A stretch of 64,000 nt of DNA from Acanthaster planci (Eukaryota; Echinodermata; Asteroidea; Valvatida; Acanthasteridae), in contig NW_019091371.1 in NCBI RefSeq assembly GCF_001949145.1, positions 2,502,521 through 2,566,520 of the forward strand. The letters run 5' to 3'. Below the pieces are notes generated by a model that had not been told where the DNA came from, did not search any database, and worked only from the letters and a program-made list of their open reading frames with translations. Numbering within the stretch: position 1 is the stretch's first letter; each line of letters opens with the position of its first letter. Below are positions 35,811 to 46,678 of this stretch, piece by piece. The position numbers were made by a program, and so were the translations under genes.

Positions 35811-37280
35811 GAAACAAACTCACCCACACACAAAAAAGACCACGAACAAGCGGAACTCAGAAGCCAGCTGGGGGGTTCATTCGAACCCCCCAGCCTACGG
35901 GCCTGGTTCCTTATACTGAACTTGAGATTGCTGATACATGTACATGCATGTAGTTCAAAGGCTGTTCATTGTTTACTATACTGCAGGACAGACTGGTCAT
36001 AAAGAACCCAACTGATTCTATGTGGACACACTTCTGAATGTAAAAATATGGGTACTTCATTGAACATGCTCATGTATAAACATATGCTACTCTTGGATCA
36101 GTCTTTTAGGGAAAAGATAGCCTTATAAGCTGGTCCCAATCACAGTGGTACCAGTATACATCAAACATTTATCTGCACTCTCCGGCGAAAGGTTCAGGGT
36201 GTTTGCATTGCTCCCAATGAGAATTGGATTGTTACTTTGATTACTTTCCCCACCTGCACTCCAACTGACTCTGCGCAGTGGGCTTGAGAAAGTGGCAAAG
36301 CTGAGTCTTGCCCTACAGGCGAACTCTTGAGAGAATCCTCTGTAAGAAAGGGGAAAAGGAAGTTTGGACTAAGAACAAAGGCTTGACATTGGTCCCTGTC
36401 AACTCAGACGGGCCAGTCGCAATCGTAGGCCCCCAAAATTTTGAAGAGTTAAGATATCCTGTAGGCTATACAAAATGAGGATGACTGTCATGCAAGAGTG
36501 ACAGACACAGGCATGGCAAGGGAGTATGGCGGAGGGGCTATGTGGCAGACTTCTCCATCATTTTGTCGCCCTTGTCAACTTGTTTCTTTTAATGCTCGCA
36601 ATTTTTGGCAACAAAGGAGAATTTGCTACAAAGAACATTACGGCCAATGATATAAAGTTTAATGAACGGGACCCACGAATACACGGGGTGCAATATGGGA
36701 GCATGCAGGAGATTGGGGTTCACTACCTCTAGTACAGTTACAGGCCAGAAAATATCAGCCAAATCTCACACGCCGATCAAACTGCTACATGTACTAGGGA
36801 GTGAACCAGAACTGAGGTTAGAATGTCTATAAAGGAGGTGGGAGCTTTGAAAAGGCTGTCTACAGATTGTGAAATGTGGATGAAGTCTGACCTTGCTTTT
36901 TTTACAGCTGATTATGTAGCGACATCCATTTTTATGAATACAGCAATCCCTACATGCCTTGCAAGTTACATGTACAGGTATATTTGAGAAATCTCTTATC
37001 GGTGCTGAAGTTGAGCTCGACCATCTGACTAATATCACAAGATAGCCCGGGTAAACTAGGACAAGGATTTAAAAAAATATCTAATAGGCCTAGCTTGAGG
37101 CTTCAATTCAGGCTGGAGGTCATGTGACGGTCTTGTGCATGGGGTCTTGTGATGGTCACAAGACAAACACAGGACCTCCCATCTGAACTCAAGTCACAAG
37201 CTATACAGCGGTCTTATCTTGCTTGTCACTGGTCTACAATATGAAGCGTAGGCCCTCACCACCACGGATGTTAAATTGTG
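35811..37280. other. No gene seen; one strong small hairpin
   Basis: A perfect hairpin CTGGGGGGTTC-ATTC-GAACCCCCCAG lies at about 35868-35893. Otherwise no supportable feature. Confidence 0.45.
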
Positions 37281-37389
37281 GTTAATATCTTTATCTTACT
37301 TAATGATCTATAGTAAAGATTGCGGTAACACCATGTATTTATCTCTTCTTTGAGTATGTGTGGTTCTGAGAAGAACCGGGGAATAACTT

Positions 37390-37423
37390 GACGTTTCGAA
37401 CAGTGTACTCTGTCCGTCTTCAG
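37390..37423 (-). ncRNA. Hammerhead-ribozyme-like motif of a Penelope-like element remnant
   Basis: Minus strand reads CTGAAGA, then a 7-bp stem CGGACAG / CTGTTCG with loop AGTACA, then GAAACGTC. That is the conserved hammerhead core (CUGANGA, stem II, GAAA) with a minimal stem III. Such minimal hammerheads are known at the ends of Penelope-like retroelements. The 14-bp neighbourhood CTTCAGGAGACT is repeated next to it. Upstream on the plus strand GGTTCT-GAGA-AGAACC forms a hairpin. No reverse transcriptase is nearby, so only a terminal fragment is present. Confidence 0.55.
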
Positions 37424-37631
37424 GAGACTGCATCTTCAGGAGACTTACTTAATGCTGTAAAAAATGCTGGTGAAATTTCAGGACCCTCATCTGTCATCGT
37501 TCTCGCTGACCAACCATGTAGTACGGTGATGTATTTGAATAATTATTAAAAAGGCCAAGGCATACACGATGTTATGCTGAAACTAAAGAGGCCGATATGA
37601 TTTACAACCGGCTTAGCCGAGCTGAGTGAGA

Positions 37632-37704
37632 CTTAGCCCCACTAGTGTGGCACGGATCACTCCCGATCGGGAGTGAGAGTCCGTGCCACACTAGTGGGGC
37701 TAAG
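37632..37704. repeat. Almost perfect 73-bp palindrome
   Basis: CTTAGCCCCACTAGTGTGGC at the left and its reverse complement at the right, with centre TCACTCCCGATCGGGAGTGA. Only two or three positions are unpaired. Confidence 0.9.
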
Positions 37705-38032
37705 TGAGACTGAGAGTTTGTCTTGCACTGTAGGCCTACTTCCGTGTCACTCCATGGAGGAAGGACGCACAAACCATGATGAAGGAAGTGTCCTTGCGAA
37801 TTGCACAAACCGACTTCAAAGGAACAATGATGGTCGCCGTGGGCGTAAACTCCGTGGTGTTCTCACTCTATAAACCCGCTGCTGTGTAAACAATCCGCTG
37901 ATTCAATTTTCGCGCGGCCTGCAAGCGATTAATTAAGGGCAAGATAAGAAAGGTTGTGTCGCTTGGTATCTCTTCATGCGCATGCGTACATGCCCAAAAT
38001 GGCGGCGCACGGTCCGGAAGACTTCGTAATGA

Positions 38033-38180
38033 CAAGAATAAATTCAGTGCTCTGAAACGAGCATTCGGTAACTGAGTACCTTCTTCTGGGCAAGCAGATT
38101 CAGTGATCATGTTTCAGAGCACAGATTTTATATTATAGTCTTATCAATAATCTGATCACGGTGCTACGCAGCCCTTCTTT
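38033..38180 (+). repeat. Foldback repeat, copy 1
   Basis: Arms CAAGAATAAATTCAGTGCTC.. (38033-38058) and GTTTCAGAGCACAGATTTTA.. (38111-38142), loop with GGTAACTGAGTACCTT, right flank GGTGCTACGCAGCCCTTC. The 12-mer GGAAGACTTCGT occurs on both sides (38016-38027 and 38188-38199) and may be a target duplication. Second copy at 49721-49880. Confidence 0.75.
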
Positions 38181-38239
38181 ATTTCCAGGAAGACTTCGTG
38201 TTTGGCAATTTTCCTCAATCACACGTATGAAGCTAGCTT

Positions 38240-38520
38240 AGCCCAACCAAAACCAACGTGGTTGTGTTTGTATTGCGCATGTCCAATGCAATATTAGACT
38301 CGCGTATGCAGCCATTCATCGTTATTACACCAGTAAAAACACCAGCAACTTGTGTGAACTGCAGAAGTGAAATGGTTGTAATCTATGGGGTGTGGTTCGA
38401 ATCCTGTGTGGAAATTGTGGACGGGGAGGTTTTTTTTTTTTTAAGGAAAATAAAGCCCGGATGCAATTGAAGACTGTGGTTGAGAAGTTTCACTCGTGAA
38501 GTCTTTTATGGTTAGTTGGG
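38240..38520 (+). repeat. Interspersed repeat, copy 2 (see 9121-9420)
   Basis: Same order of blocks as at 9.1-9.4 kb, including a GTTCGAATCC B-box-like word and GAAATTGTGGACGGGGAGG plus a T run. Confidence 0.65.
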
Positions 38521-40085
38521 CCTCATGTACATGTACACGGTGCATGCGAGTGGTTGATGGCATAGCACTTGCCAGTGATGAGACATGCCTAGTCGGCCAT
38601 TTGGACCAGGCACCGCTGATTACCAATAAAATATTTCATTTAGCATTGCCATGTAGTGTTCCTTCCTCCATGGCATTACAGAGGGAACCATTCACATGAA
38701 AATAATTGTACAGAATTTCAGTGACCTTTCATGCTAAAATTTGAGTAACAATGAAATAAAAAGGAAGGCCGACTGGGGGGCTGTTCGCGTGTAATTTACG
38801 AGCGCATGCGTATTGCTAAAAAGCCACTGTCTGCGGCACTACCGGCAGTCTAGGATTTCTTACGTCGCCTCGGGTTGCGCTACACAGAATATAGCGAAAA
38901 ACCTGGCCGAAATGGCGTCGCCTGTCGATACTCTGGGAGAGGTTGGCATGTTGTTCACTGGAAGTTCAAGATTATGGCCAGAATATCGCATTTTGTTTCA
39001 ATTTTATGGGGGTTAGCCACGATTTTTAAAATTTGCCTTTCCCCAACGATACCGGAAACAGCAGTAAAACCGTGACACTGCGCTCAGTTCTCAGTGTAGC
39101 CGCCCGCCTCTATGCAAAATAGGCCCACAATTTTGGGCTTTTTGTGAAAGAAATATCCCGAACCGAAAACTATCAGTCCCAAATTCGAAATTTATAGAAA
39201 TATTTCTATAACTGAATCCCTCCTGATTATGGCACGTCTTATTTTAAAAACCCCGTGGGATCACAAAAATCAATGAGCTCGCGCGCAGTACGGTAATCAT
39301 CGATTTCGGGTGGAATTCACCCAAGCTTCGGTAAATCCCCAAACGTATTGCGAAATGCGGGACTTTCCAGTAACCAATTTTAAGGAGTCGGCCACATTAC
39401 AAAAATGTTAAAACAAATCAACGTACAAGTAATGTGCAGAATTTAACAATATTTAGTTGTTTGTTGTTTGATTGTTTTGTTTTGTATCGACTATTGATCC
39501 GTAAAAGGCACAATTTGTCGTTTTAAGTTGAATCAGGCGTAGGGGATAATCATTTGGGGCTGTGTGCAGTCCTAGGTGAACTTCCTTTCTTGTTCCTTGA
39601 ATATCAACACTGCACTGCTGAAACTCTAGGGTGAATGTAGGCTACCAGACGCGGGTATTCAAGTTGATAAATGCATGCATGCATTAGTTTGGGACAGTAG
39701 TGTAGGCCCAAAACACGTCTTTTATGAACGTGGCTGTAAACTGTGTGTGTACTAACCGCTTACTGCATGCATGAGTTGGAAACTGAAATATGACGTTGAT
39801 CGATGTGTGGGTGGTCATATTCCGAAGTTTGTTCGAGGAAACGCCCAACAAATGTTATGTGTCACGTGGTGAGTGAACTATGGTATATTGACGTTGTGGT
39901 AGAATAATCCTTTCCTTGCAGAAATTGTCACTGGCAATTAACAGAGTATGGGTAACGAACCAACGTCCGGGACCAGCTAGATTCATGTCAGAGGGCATGC
40001 GTTATCATAATCCAGAGAACAATATTCACATGCACACCAGTTTTGTGTGCAGATGCACATAATCAACTGTCGTATATATGTAACC
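38521..40085. other. CpG-containing stretch; possible 5' end of a gene, unproven
   Basis: Between 38780 and 39300 CpG is more frequent than in the surrounding DNA. A frame with a good start context (GAAATGGCGTCG, 38911) reads MASPVDTLGEVGMLFTGSSR and 14 more codons to TAG at 39015, without a convincing donor. Otherwise no gene. The 900 bases before 40086 would hold the promoter of the exon there; no TATA or CRE is evident. Confidence 0.25.
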
Positions 40086-40149
40086 ATGGACGAGAAACGA
40101 GAAACGGTATATGTACCCCCTTCCAAAAGAAAGAAAATACACAAAGAAG
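40086..40149 (+). CDS. First coding exon with a basic nuclear-localisation-like stretch
   Basis: ACCATGG start at 40086, 21 codons reading MDEKRETVYVPPSKRKKIHK plus E, then donor G/GTAGGTC, leaving one base (phase 1). SKRKK is a plausible nuclear localisation signal. The exon end and donor resemble those of unit B exon 1 (PMRKRLE, G/GTAGGTG). The phase fits directly onto the exon at 45881 (AC...) and also onto the transposase exon at 51138. It could be the real start of unit A, whose local exon 1 has lost its in-frame ATG, or the start of a third unit. RNA evidence is lacking. Confidence 0.5.
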
Positions 40150-41575
40150 GTAGGTCATTTACAGCCTGCATTCGTTTTCATGTTAAAGTACCTCTGACAT
40201 ATGGATGATACAGCAGGATGTCAGCACAAAATAGGCTAAATGTGTTTCATTTAATATCGAGTTTGTACGCGGAAATTTCTGGTGGAGACATACGTTGCGA
40301 TACGCTCTTTGGACACATGGCTATAAAAGAGCTACATATAAAACAAGAAAACATGACAATAAATATCTAGAAGAAGCCTTCGCGGGTTTCAAGTGAGAAT
40401 TTTGTCCTTTATTGAAATATAATCCTAAATTTACGCGTAGAAGTGGGAATGAGTTTGAAATGATTTTTGCTGGCCTCTTTTCATCCACTGTCTGTATGGA
40501 TGTAATGATAGCAAAATGGTGATAGCATACTGAGAGTTCGCGCCTTGCACGGGTTAGGTACCGGGGCAATGAAGACAAGTCGTTTTCATGAGAATAGAGT
40601 AGCCTCTTCGCTTCTAAGTTTTCAGGAGTCGTGGATGAATTAAACGACACTTTGTCGTTTTAACATGATTCAAAACTTGTAGTATTGTTAAAATCCAAAC
40701 TGAGTCCGTCAAATTTGACTTGAACGTAGACACCACACTGAGCGAAGGTCGCATTGTGCGCGGCGAATCTCATTTTTTTTCTTGACGTTGACCGCTCTTG
40801 GGGGCTTTAAACATATGTAAGTCCAGAAGTCCCTAACGTAGCTAATCTTTTTGTTCTCACGCTAAAATAATGAGTAAACCCTACGGAATATTCTGATAAA
40901 AACCTTATGCCAGGTGGACGAAACTTTGCCATCCTCAAAAAGACCACAAAGCAAAGGTTCAATTAGCAATGCTACGTTGGATTCTCCATTAAACCCTACA
41001 ATGGACGTCTTTCCCTTGCTGCACAACGTGGGTTTTCTCCGCGGTATGTAAATTTCCCCACTCAGAAAAGTATTACGGTGTATGGTTAGAAAGCTTATAG
41101 TATTGGTATTTCTTGTCAAGACGAATTACAAGAAGAAAGAGCTGTAATGATTGAAAAGCGGCATCTAGCTTGACCAAGACACGCTGGCGTGCCAGACGTG
41201 CGCCCTACGCTACCATTTTCAGTGTAGATAAATGTATGTACGCCTATATACGCGTGCAAGTAATTGATGAGATTTTTTTCGGCATTGTTGTAAAGAATTG
41301 TTATGAAAAACAACATAAAAATACAAAAAAACAAACAAGAGAAATAGGCCCTTTGTCGTGCAGAACGAGAACCCGTGGTACGCTACATTTTCATGCTTCA
41401 GGGGAAATGCAGACGGCCAAAGTGTATCGTTTATGTAATGATGTTGGATTCATTTTCAGACCTAAGCTCTATTTGCGACTGGAATTAACTATTGGGGGCA
41501 GTGCAACACCCCCATCCGGCCACTACGTCCCTGTCTTTGTTTTATGGTAATTTGAGGAAAGTTGTAATTGCGTTT
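40150..41575. other. Intron-like sequence; no exon supported
   Basis: If 40086 is spliced to 45881, this is intron. A 126-codon open stretch at 41170-41547 without an ATG near its start or any recognised motif is the only long frame. Confidence 0.35.
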
Positions 41576-42600
41576 TCAAATTGGAATCCATGCTATCTTT
41601 GTACATTAGCCAAACGTTCTTCCAAGAATTGACTGAACCTTTGTATCATTTCTACTAAGCAACAATTTACAAGCTGAAAAAAAAAACAAAAACAAACAAA
41701 AACCAAACCCATGGAATCCATGCACGAGGTGGAAGTCTACCACGTACACTTGCAAGAATTGACCGTTTTCCTTTTCATAGATTTGCACGGAGGAGCATTG
41801 TGTAGAGGTTCAGACGTTAAGCGAAACGGTTTGATAAATATTTCAAGACCCTACTCACCAGTTCACTATCGTATTCCCTTTGGAACAGTACTTAGTGTCA
41901 GGTGAAATTCCGAGGGAGCACTTAGGCTTGTGCACATGTTGGGCAATACTTGGCTTTTTTAACAGGCAAAAGGAATGAGTGTTAAATCTGAAATGTACAC
42001 AAACTAAGCGTAAAGACAAAGGAAAAGTAAAGCAAGAGTTTAGAACACCGAAATCATTTCACTGATATGACTGTATAAAGAGAGGAGAGATATTACTTCG
42101 TGTGAAGTTAATATATTTACTCTGGTACTAAATACATTTTGTCGTCTATTTCTATGCCATAGTGTACTTTAAAATTAAGGAAAGCGTCAAATTGCGATAT
42201 GAAATGAAATCCATATGCGAGGTGCACTTTACGTGTACGTTAGCCAATCTTTCAAGAATGGACATTTTTTATGTTAGGTTTACCCGAATGAGCCGTGGGT
42301 AGAGGTTCTCATAATACGCAAAACTGTTCAGAAATATTCTCAGACCTTACCAAGCAGTTCATTCATTATCTTATCCCCTTTGCAAGCAAGAACAATTAAT
42401 GTTTTTTTCTTTCAAGTGAATTATATGGAAAAAGCTCAAAGACACAGGAACCATAAACTCAGAAGCCCAAAATGGTTTCAATAAATATGCATTACACGAT
42501 AGATCGTACTATAAAGGAAGTATATATAATGTTGTAATTCATGCAGTTCGCGAGCCATGTCTATTTAAGGTTTTTTGCAGTGAGGAATAATTCAACCGGA
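41576..42600 (+). repeat. Diverged tandem duplication, about 490 bp period
   Basis: GGAATCCATGC at 41582 and 41712 and AAATCCATATGCGAGGTG at 42207 head related blocks sharing CAAGAATTGAC/CAAGAATGGAC, TAGAGGTTC, AAA.ATTCTCAGACC or ATTTCAAGACC, and CAGTTCA...ATCGTATTCCC/ATCTTATCCCC. Segment 41708-42195 pairs with 42196-42600. Confidence 0.5.
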
Positions 42601-42950
42601 AATGGGGAACTGTTTAATGAGGATTCTAAACTATTTTTCTTTCTGTTGAACCAGGATGTCTCTGTAGGTTTTGGACTATATTTTGTGCATTTAGGGACAT
42701 TTGAGTGGATGTGATGAATGATAGGGTGTGTGAGTTTTGGTCAACCAGCAGGCGGGGTTGGCCTGGATACTTGTGTTTCTCCCTTGATGCCCAATATAGA
42801 CTCTGTGCCTGCATAAACACACTGTAGTCATACTTTAGGTTGTACCGGACCATGTTTATCTTCAGTTCTTCCTAATTTTGTACAAATTGTAGGTCATGAA
42901 TATAATCGGATGTAGCTTAAAACTAATGAGTGCCTGCCCAATTTCCACAG

Positions 42951-43276
42951 GCCGGGTCTCTGACCCCAAACAATAAATCAGAAGAAGCACAGTTTAGCAG
43001 TGAAAGCCGTGAGTTTCTGGGAGTTCCACCAACCCACCAATCCCCCCCTACTCTCTGTTCCGCCCCGAACCTGTGTGCCTCCTTCCAAGAGCCCTGGAGT
43101 GGAATCTTCCCTCCAGGCAGGAACTCCACCCCCCTGTTGGAAGACCGCCAGCCCCCTCCGCACTTACAACACACAACTCGGACTACTGTTCAATGTATGA
43201 ACGTGAAACTGAACGTGCTCTCTCCCCCCCTCCCCTCCTCCCCTCCCCCCTCTCTCCGCCTCTCTGTCCCTCTCTA
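42951..43276 (+). CDS. Weak candidate terminal exon, proline/serine-rich
   Basis: After a good acceptor (GCCCAATTTCCACAG, ends 42950) the phase-0 frame is open for 108 codons to TAA at 43274: GSLTPNNKSEEAQFSSESRE at the start, proline-rich in the middle, ending in a CT-rich low-complexity run. The segment is more GC-rich than its neighbours. A second frame is also open over 200 bases, which weakens the case. Phase 0 does not fit the phase-1 exons around it. Confidence 0.2.
43218..43256 (+). repeat. Pyrimidine mirror repeat
   Basis: A 39-base C/T tract whose left half reads the same as the right half backwards around TCCT at 43236-43239, apart from one extra C in the left C-run (7 versus 6). 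Mirror pyrimidine tracts can form intramolecular triplex DNA. Confidence 0.85.
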
Positions 43277-43508
43277 ATTGTTTTGGCTTACTTGCAAATG
43301 ACCAAGTTTGTTATAACCTTCAGCTGCACGGTTTCAGACAATAAACAGCGCCTATATGTAGGCCTACAATGAGTATTTACTTCAACAAGTTAAATCTGGT
43401 GTTGCAATTAACAGCCACTGTTGTACAGGTGCTGAAATATAATTGGCTTAAAATGTCTGTTTGACCAACTTGTTTTTATATTAGAAAATAATTCACAATA
43501 TGGTTTCG

Positions 43509-43914
43509 TGAGAATGGTCGCTTTCTGTTCTGAACGGAATATCACACAACTGCATGGTTAATCATCGACAAAATGTATGTGACTGAGAACGCTCGATGGG
43601 GTATCTGTATACTTGAACTTTGGAACAAAACGGTCTTTGAATTTCCAAACTACATATTTGGTTTGGCCACACAGGGATATGCGCAAAAGGTATGCATGTA
43701 CATGATACCTTAAAGGCCCCAAAAACATGATAAAGCGCATAGTTGAGTGTGATATGAAAATCCTAATATGTTTTGCTGCAAAGTCTTATATGGTGCATGT
43801 ACTTTTCTTGTACACTCACACAATATATGTTAACAAAATAATTGGTAAGAAGAAATTGGTAAAATTATATTACTTTGACACCATTTTATTTAAATGTGGC
43901 CAAATGAAATACAC
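43509..43914 (+). repeat. Block present as an inverted copy at 56033-56432
   Basis: GAGAATGGTCGCTTTCTG at the start and GTGGCCAAATGAAATACAC at the end both occur as reverse complements inside unit B intron DNA (56432 to 56033), with GATATGAAAATCCT and AATTGGTAAGAAGAAATTGG between. One frame reads protein-like from 43574 (ENARWGICILELWNKTVFEF), but it is interrupted in both copies. Confidence 0.8.
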
Positions 43915-43947
43915 AACTATTCTGTAATTTGAAACTAACTTGTTTAA

Positions 43948-44739
43948 ATGTTATTTAGTAATGAATTTCCACAAGTTATGTACGGTCAAACTGGTTCTGT
44001 AAAGTTAACAAAATATTACGTAAAAGATATAATTTGTTGTGTTAATGTAAGTGGCACAATGGGTGCTTATCACCATGTTTGGGGATTCATGGTGGACGTG
44101 TGTACGTCAACTCAAAAGCTTCAAGACGGAAATATGAAGAAAGTTGTGTCGGAGTGCAGTTTTGACAACCTCCACGAACATTTGAAGATAAACAATACTG
44201 TATGAGTCTGCCCAAACGTTTTTGAATTCAAAATGCAATTGCCACCTTCCTTCAATCATCCTATTAAGACCAGTGTAAAACACAATTTATCTTTCACTAT
44301 TCCTTCGCCCGTGCAGTCAGACTGCACGCGGCCACACCACATGTACATGTATGTATGCTACCGATACATGGGCCACAAAACCCTCCAGCCTTCCACCGCA
44401 TTACTCTCTAAATTAACTTCCAAATATCTCCTTTTAAAGATTCATTCATTTCCTCTAATCTGCCATCAAACTGGTCCATAATCACAAGCGTATAAAATGA
44501 GGGGAATAAACGTTTACAAATATTCCATTAAGTGGCAAAATAAAGCAATGCAAATTACAGCAAAGAGAATTGAAACGGTTACCTGTGGAAATTGGGCAGG
44601 CGCTACCGTGCAGCCCACGCCGTCAAAGAGAGATATATTTAACGAATACAATACATGTCTGATAAACAATTCAACTAAGAGAACAGGGTTTGGCTATTTG
44701 ACTACAGAAATTTTAGACGGCAAAATTTTAATAAAATAA
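43948..44739 (+). pseudogene. Broken coding remnant, unrecognised
   Basis: Two strongly protein-like frames: 43948-44205 (EFPQVMYGQTGSVKLTKYYV and about 60 more residues, ending HLKINNTV) and 44497-44739 (INVYKYSIKWQNKAMQITAK, CGNWAGATVQPTPSKRDIFN, ending DGKILIK). Between them the frames are short and disrupted. With the block at 43509-43914 this may be one decayed gene of roughly 1.2 kb. I do not recognise it. A viral structural protein captured in the genome is one possibility suggested by length and composition only; I have no motif that proves it. Confidence 0.4.
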
Positions 44740-44984
44740 CATCCGAACTACATGTACAAAATTCAAATAAGTTGAAGTTCGTTTGTTGTGTGTGACCTCC
44801 AGTGAGTGTTTTGGTTAACTCCGGCAGAGATAGCATTGCAATAGTATAAATGAGCAATATGTATACAATTTTGTTCGACAAAAATCAAGGCAAGTATAAT
44901 ATACGGAATATCCTAAAATGGTTAATTACAAAATCACAAAATTGTATTCCCCATTCCACCACTTTGTACCTCCCTACATAAGTA

Positions 44985-44998
44985 TGACGTCACGTGAC
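44985..44998 (+). promoter_or_regulatory. CRE plus E-box, unit A promoter
   Basis: TGACGTCACGTGAC combines the palindromic CRE TGACGTCA with the E-box CACGTG. It lies about 127 bp before the first ATG of the unit A exon 1 region (45112). Unit B has TGACGTCAC at nearly the same distance from its start. Confidence 0.45.
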
Positions 44999-45111
44999 AC
45001 GCAACTGAAAATATATCAGGGGACAGTGTTCACTTGGGCACGGCTTGCAGATTGAATAAAAGCAATACCGCAATAGTGATATTCACTAATGTGTTTCAAA
45101 AAGAACAAAAC

Positions 45112-45185
45112 ATGAACTTAAAAACTAAGAAGAAACAGGGGCAGTTTTGATGTTACAAGCTCGCAAGCAGTTGGTGGTTCACAAA
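45112..45185 (+). pseudogene. Unit A local exon 1 (start codon out of frame)
   Basis: Homologous to unit B exon 1: ATGAACTTA then AAGAAAC in both, then in the phase-1 frame LRRNRGSFDVTSSQAVGGSQ and donor GTAGGTG at 45186. Unit B reads LRRNKMT before its gap and LNVTRSQKGVSSSP after it. In unit A four extra A (after ATGAACTT) shift the ATG out of frame and place TAA at 45119-45121 directly before the conserved part, with no other in-frame Met. So this exon is probably noncoding or dead, and the exon at 40086 may have replaced it. Confidence 0.45.
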
Positions 45186-45186
45186 G

Positions 45187-45720
45187 TAGGTGAATATTGT
45201 TTTAATCAGGCAGTGCGTTGAAATTGGCATCTATATATATTGTACACTGCAGTAAACTCAGTAGAAAGTAAATCAAATGAATGAATAATAAAATCTGGTA
45301 CAAATGTCGTTTTATTTCATCCTGTTCGAACATAAATGGGGTCTTTTTTTTCTCCATTTGGTTGGCCGGTCGAGTCCAGTCTTTCATATTTCATATTTTG
45401 GGATCAAATTTAAAATGGACTTTAAATTAAATTAATTAATGCTGTTCTCGACATGCACATTCGATTGCTCCATCGTTAGGCGACATCAAGCATTGCAAGC
45501 GAAGTGGTTATAAAAATGTCCGAATTGCTTCCCATAGAAGCCAAGCAGCTATAGAGGATTAACTTATTTTTTTCGGTTTGTGAAAGTAGAAAGCAAAAAG
45601 TCAGGTAAACTGTCAGGTGATGTTTAGCTAATCAACACGGTTGATGATATAAATTGCAAAAGCTTTTATGTTAAGAGTTTAATTTAATATAAAAACATAC
45701 ACATAAAAACATAACTGTTT
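45187..45720 (+). repeat. Duplicated intron block (copies at 55674-55900, 56440-56900 and about 57940-58100)
   Basis: Shared blocks: GTAGGTGAATATTGTT, CAGTAARCTCAGTA, AATGAATGATA/AATGAATAATA, AAATGTCG, GGTTGGCC, GTCGAGTCCAGTCTTTCATA, CTGTTCTCGACATG, TAATCAACACGGT, GATATAAAT. This intron sequence shows that the two units arose by segmental duplication, with a further internal tandem duplication within unit B. Confidence 0.75.
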
Positions 45721-45880
45721 TAGTAGTTCATATTTTTGGCACGCAAGATGACTTTTGAATGTATGTTTTTGCATCCCCATAAAATCTTTCATTGTTCGAG
45801 ATTTTCATTATATATTTACAAGATATTATCCCTTTCTGTTTCTTTGATCCCGCCCGGATGAAATAATGAGCAAGGTTCAG

Positions 45881-45964
45881 ACACCGGTATCGACGATGAC
45901 GATAGAGAAAATGATATGTCGCTTCGTCAACTCGGGTGCCCACCCGAGGAAAGATTACCGGAAG
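45881..45964 (+). CDS. Unit A exon 2, acidic
   Basis: 84 bases, phase 1-1. Acceptor GGTTCAG (ends 45880), donor G/GTATGTG. Reads TGIDDDDRENDMSLRQLG then CPPEERLPE. Strongly acidic start. Positional counterpart of the small exons of unit B (58175, 60551) but not clearly homologous. The polypyrimidine tract lies some 25 bases upstream of the AG, a little far. A competing frame is also open, but only this one joins both neighbours in phase. Confidence 0.5.
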
Positions 45965-46513
45965 GTATGTGGAGACCTAAAAAGACTTTTTTCCTTGTTT
46001 TGTTGATATGGATGTGCTTCTGTGATCAAGCACGTCATAGTTTTGTCATGATGATGCCAACAATCAAAAATTCGAATCACATGTAGCAAAGTCATTGGCT
46101 TAAATCTGAATACCAATTCTAACAACATGAAAATTATTAGCTTTTTGGGGGTAGATGGTTCTGGCCCTAATTTGTCATCTAAAATGCTTCGTGACAGATT
46201 TTATGTATCTGTAAAGCAACCTAAGCAAAGACAGCTTGGAGGTCAGATTTGAACACCATGTTAACACCTGAAACGCAGCTCTCCAACATTAATGCCACAC
46301 AATTTTAGCAACCGCTATTGGCTGCTTATCCCGGTGATACACCTATGCATTCAGCAGCAACAAAAACAGTGAGCCAAGCAATCTTGAATAAACTAATTTA
46401 AACATGGAACCCATCTGAGAAGTGTTAGATACTGAAGTGGCCTGTCCGAACTAGATCTTGGACTTGATCCAACAAACGTTTATCATTTTTTATTTCTTGT
46501 TTTGCCTATTTAG

Positions 46514-46678
46514 GCGGGCTGCTCATGCAGCAGCCTGTAAATGTTCTCATCGAGGTGGTCAACCAATTGCGAAACGAGTTGAGAACCCACGTTACCACCG
46601 TTAACAATACAAAAGGCGACGGGAACGTGATTATCAATGGTGGAACTACCAACGTTTATAAACAGGAACTGCCATCAG
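46514..46678 (+). CDS. Unit A exon 3, amphipathic helix plus GDGN motif
   Basis: 165 bases, phase 1-1. Acceptor TGCCTATTTAG (ends 46513), donor G/GTCAGA. The exon encodes 54 full codons: a predicted amphipathic helix QQPVNVLIEVVNQLRNELRT, then a Gly/Asn/Thr-rich stretch KGDGNVIINGGTTNVYKQ, ending ELPS. The GDGN block is shared with unit B exon at 61707 (KGDGNLIIIGGNTTISQ), at the same distance from the exon end. GGTTN partly matches the G-x-x-N core of RHIM-type signalling amyloids, but the flanking IQI/VQV is absent. A helix followed by such a motif is the usual layout of amyloid-signalling N-termini; function is inference. Confidence 0.6.

Noticed and set aside
38911-39015. Frame MASPVDTLGEVGMLFTGSSR as the first exon of a host gene
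   Set aside because: Good start context and CpG-rich surroundings, but it ends in TAG after 34 codons with no convincing donor, and I recognise no family.
41170-41547. 126-codon plus-strand frame
   Set aside because: No ATG near the start, no splice context, no motif; expected by chance in 64 kb.
42951-43276. Proline/serine-rich exon as part of unit A
   Set aside because: Phase 0 entry does not fit the phase-1 exons, two frames are open, and the end is a CT-rich tract; kept only as a low-confidence feature.
43509-44739. Naming the remnant a parvovirus/densovirus capsid
   Set aside because: Suggested only by general look; no diagnostic motif is visible, so the family is left open.
46514-46678. 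Calling the GDGN block a true RHIM
   Set aside because: Unit A has G-x-x-N but not the hydrophobic-Gln-hydrophobic part before it, and unit B lacks the spacing; only a loose resemblance can be claimed.
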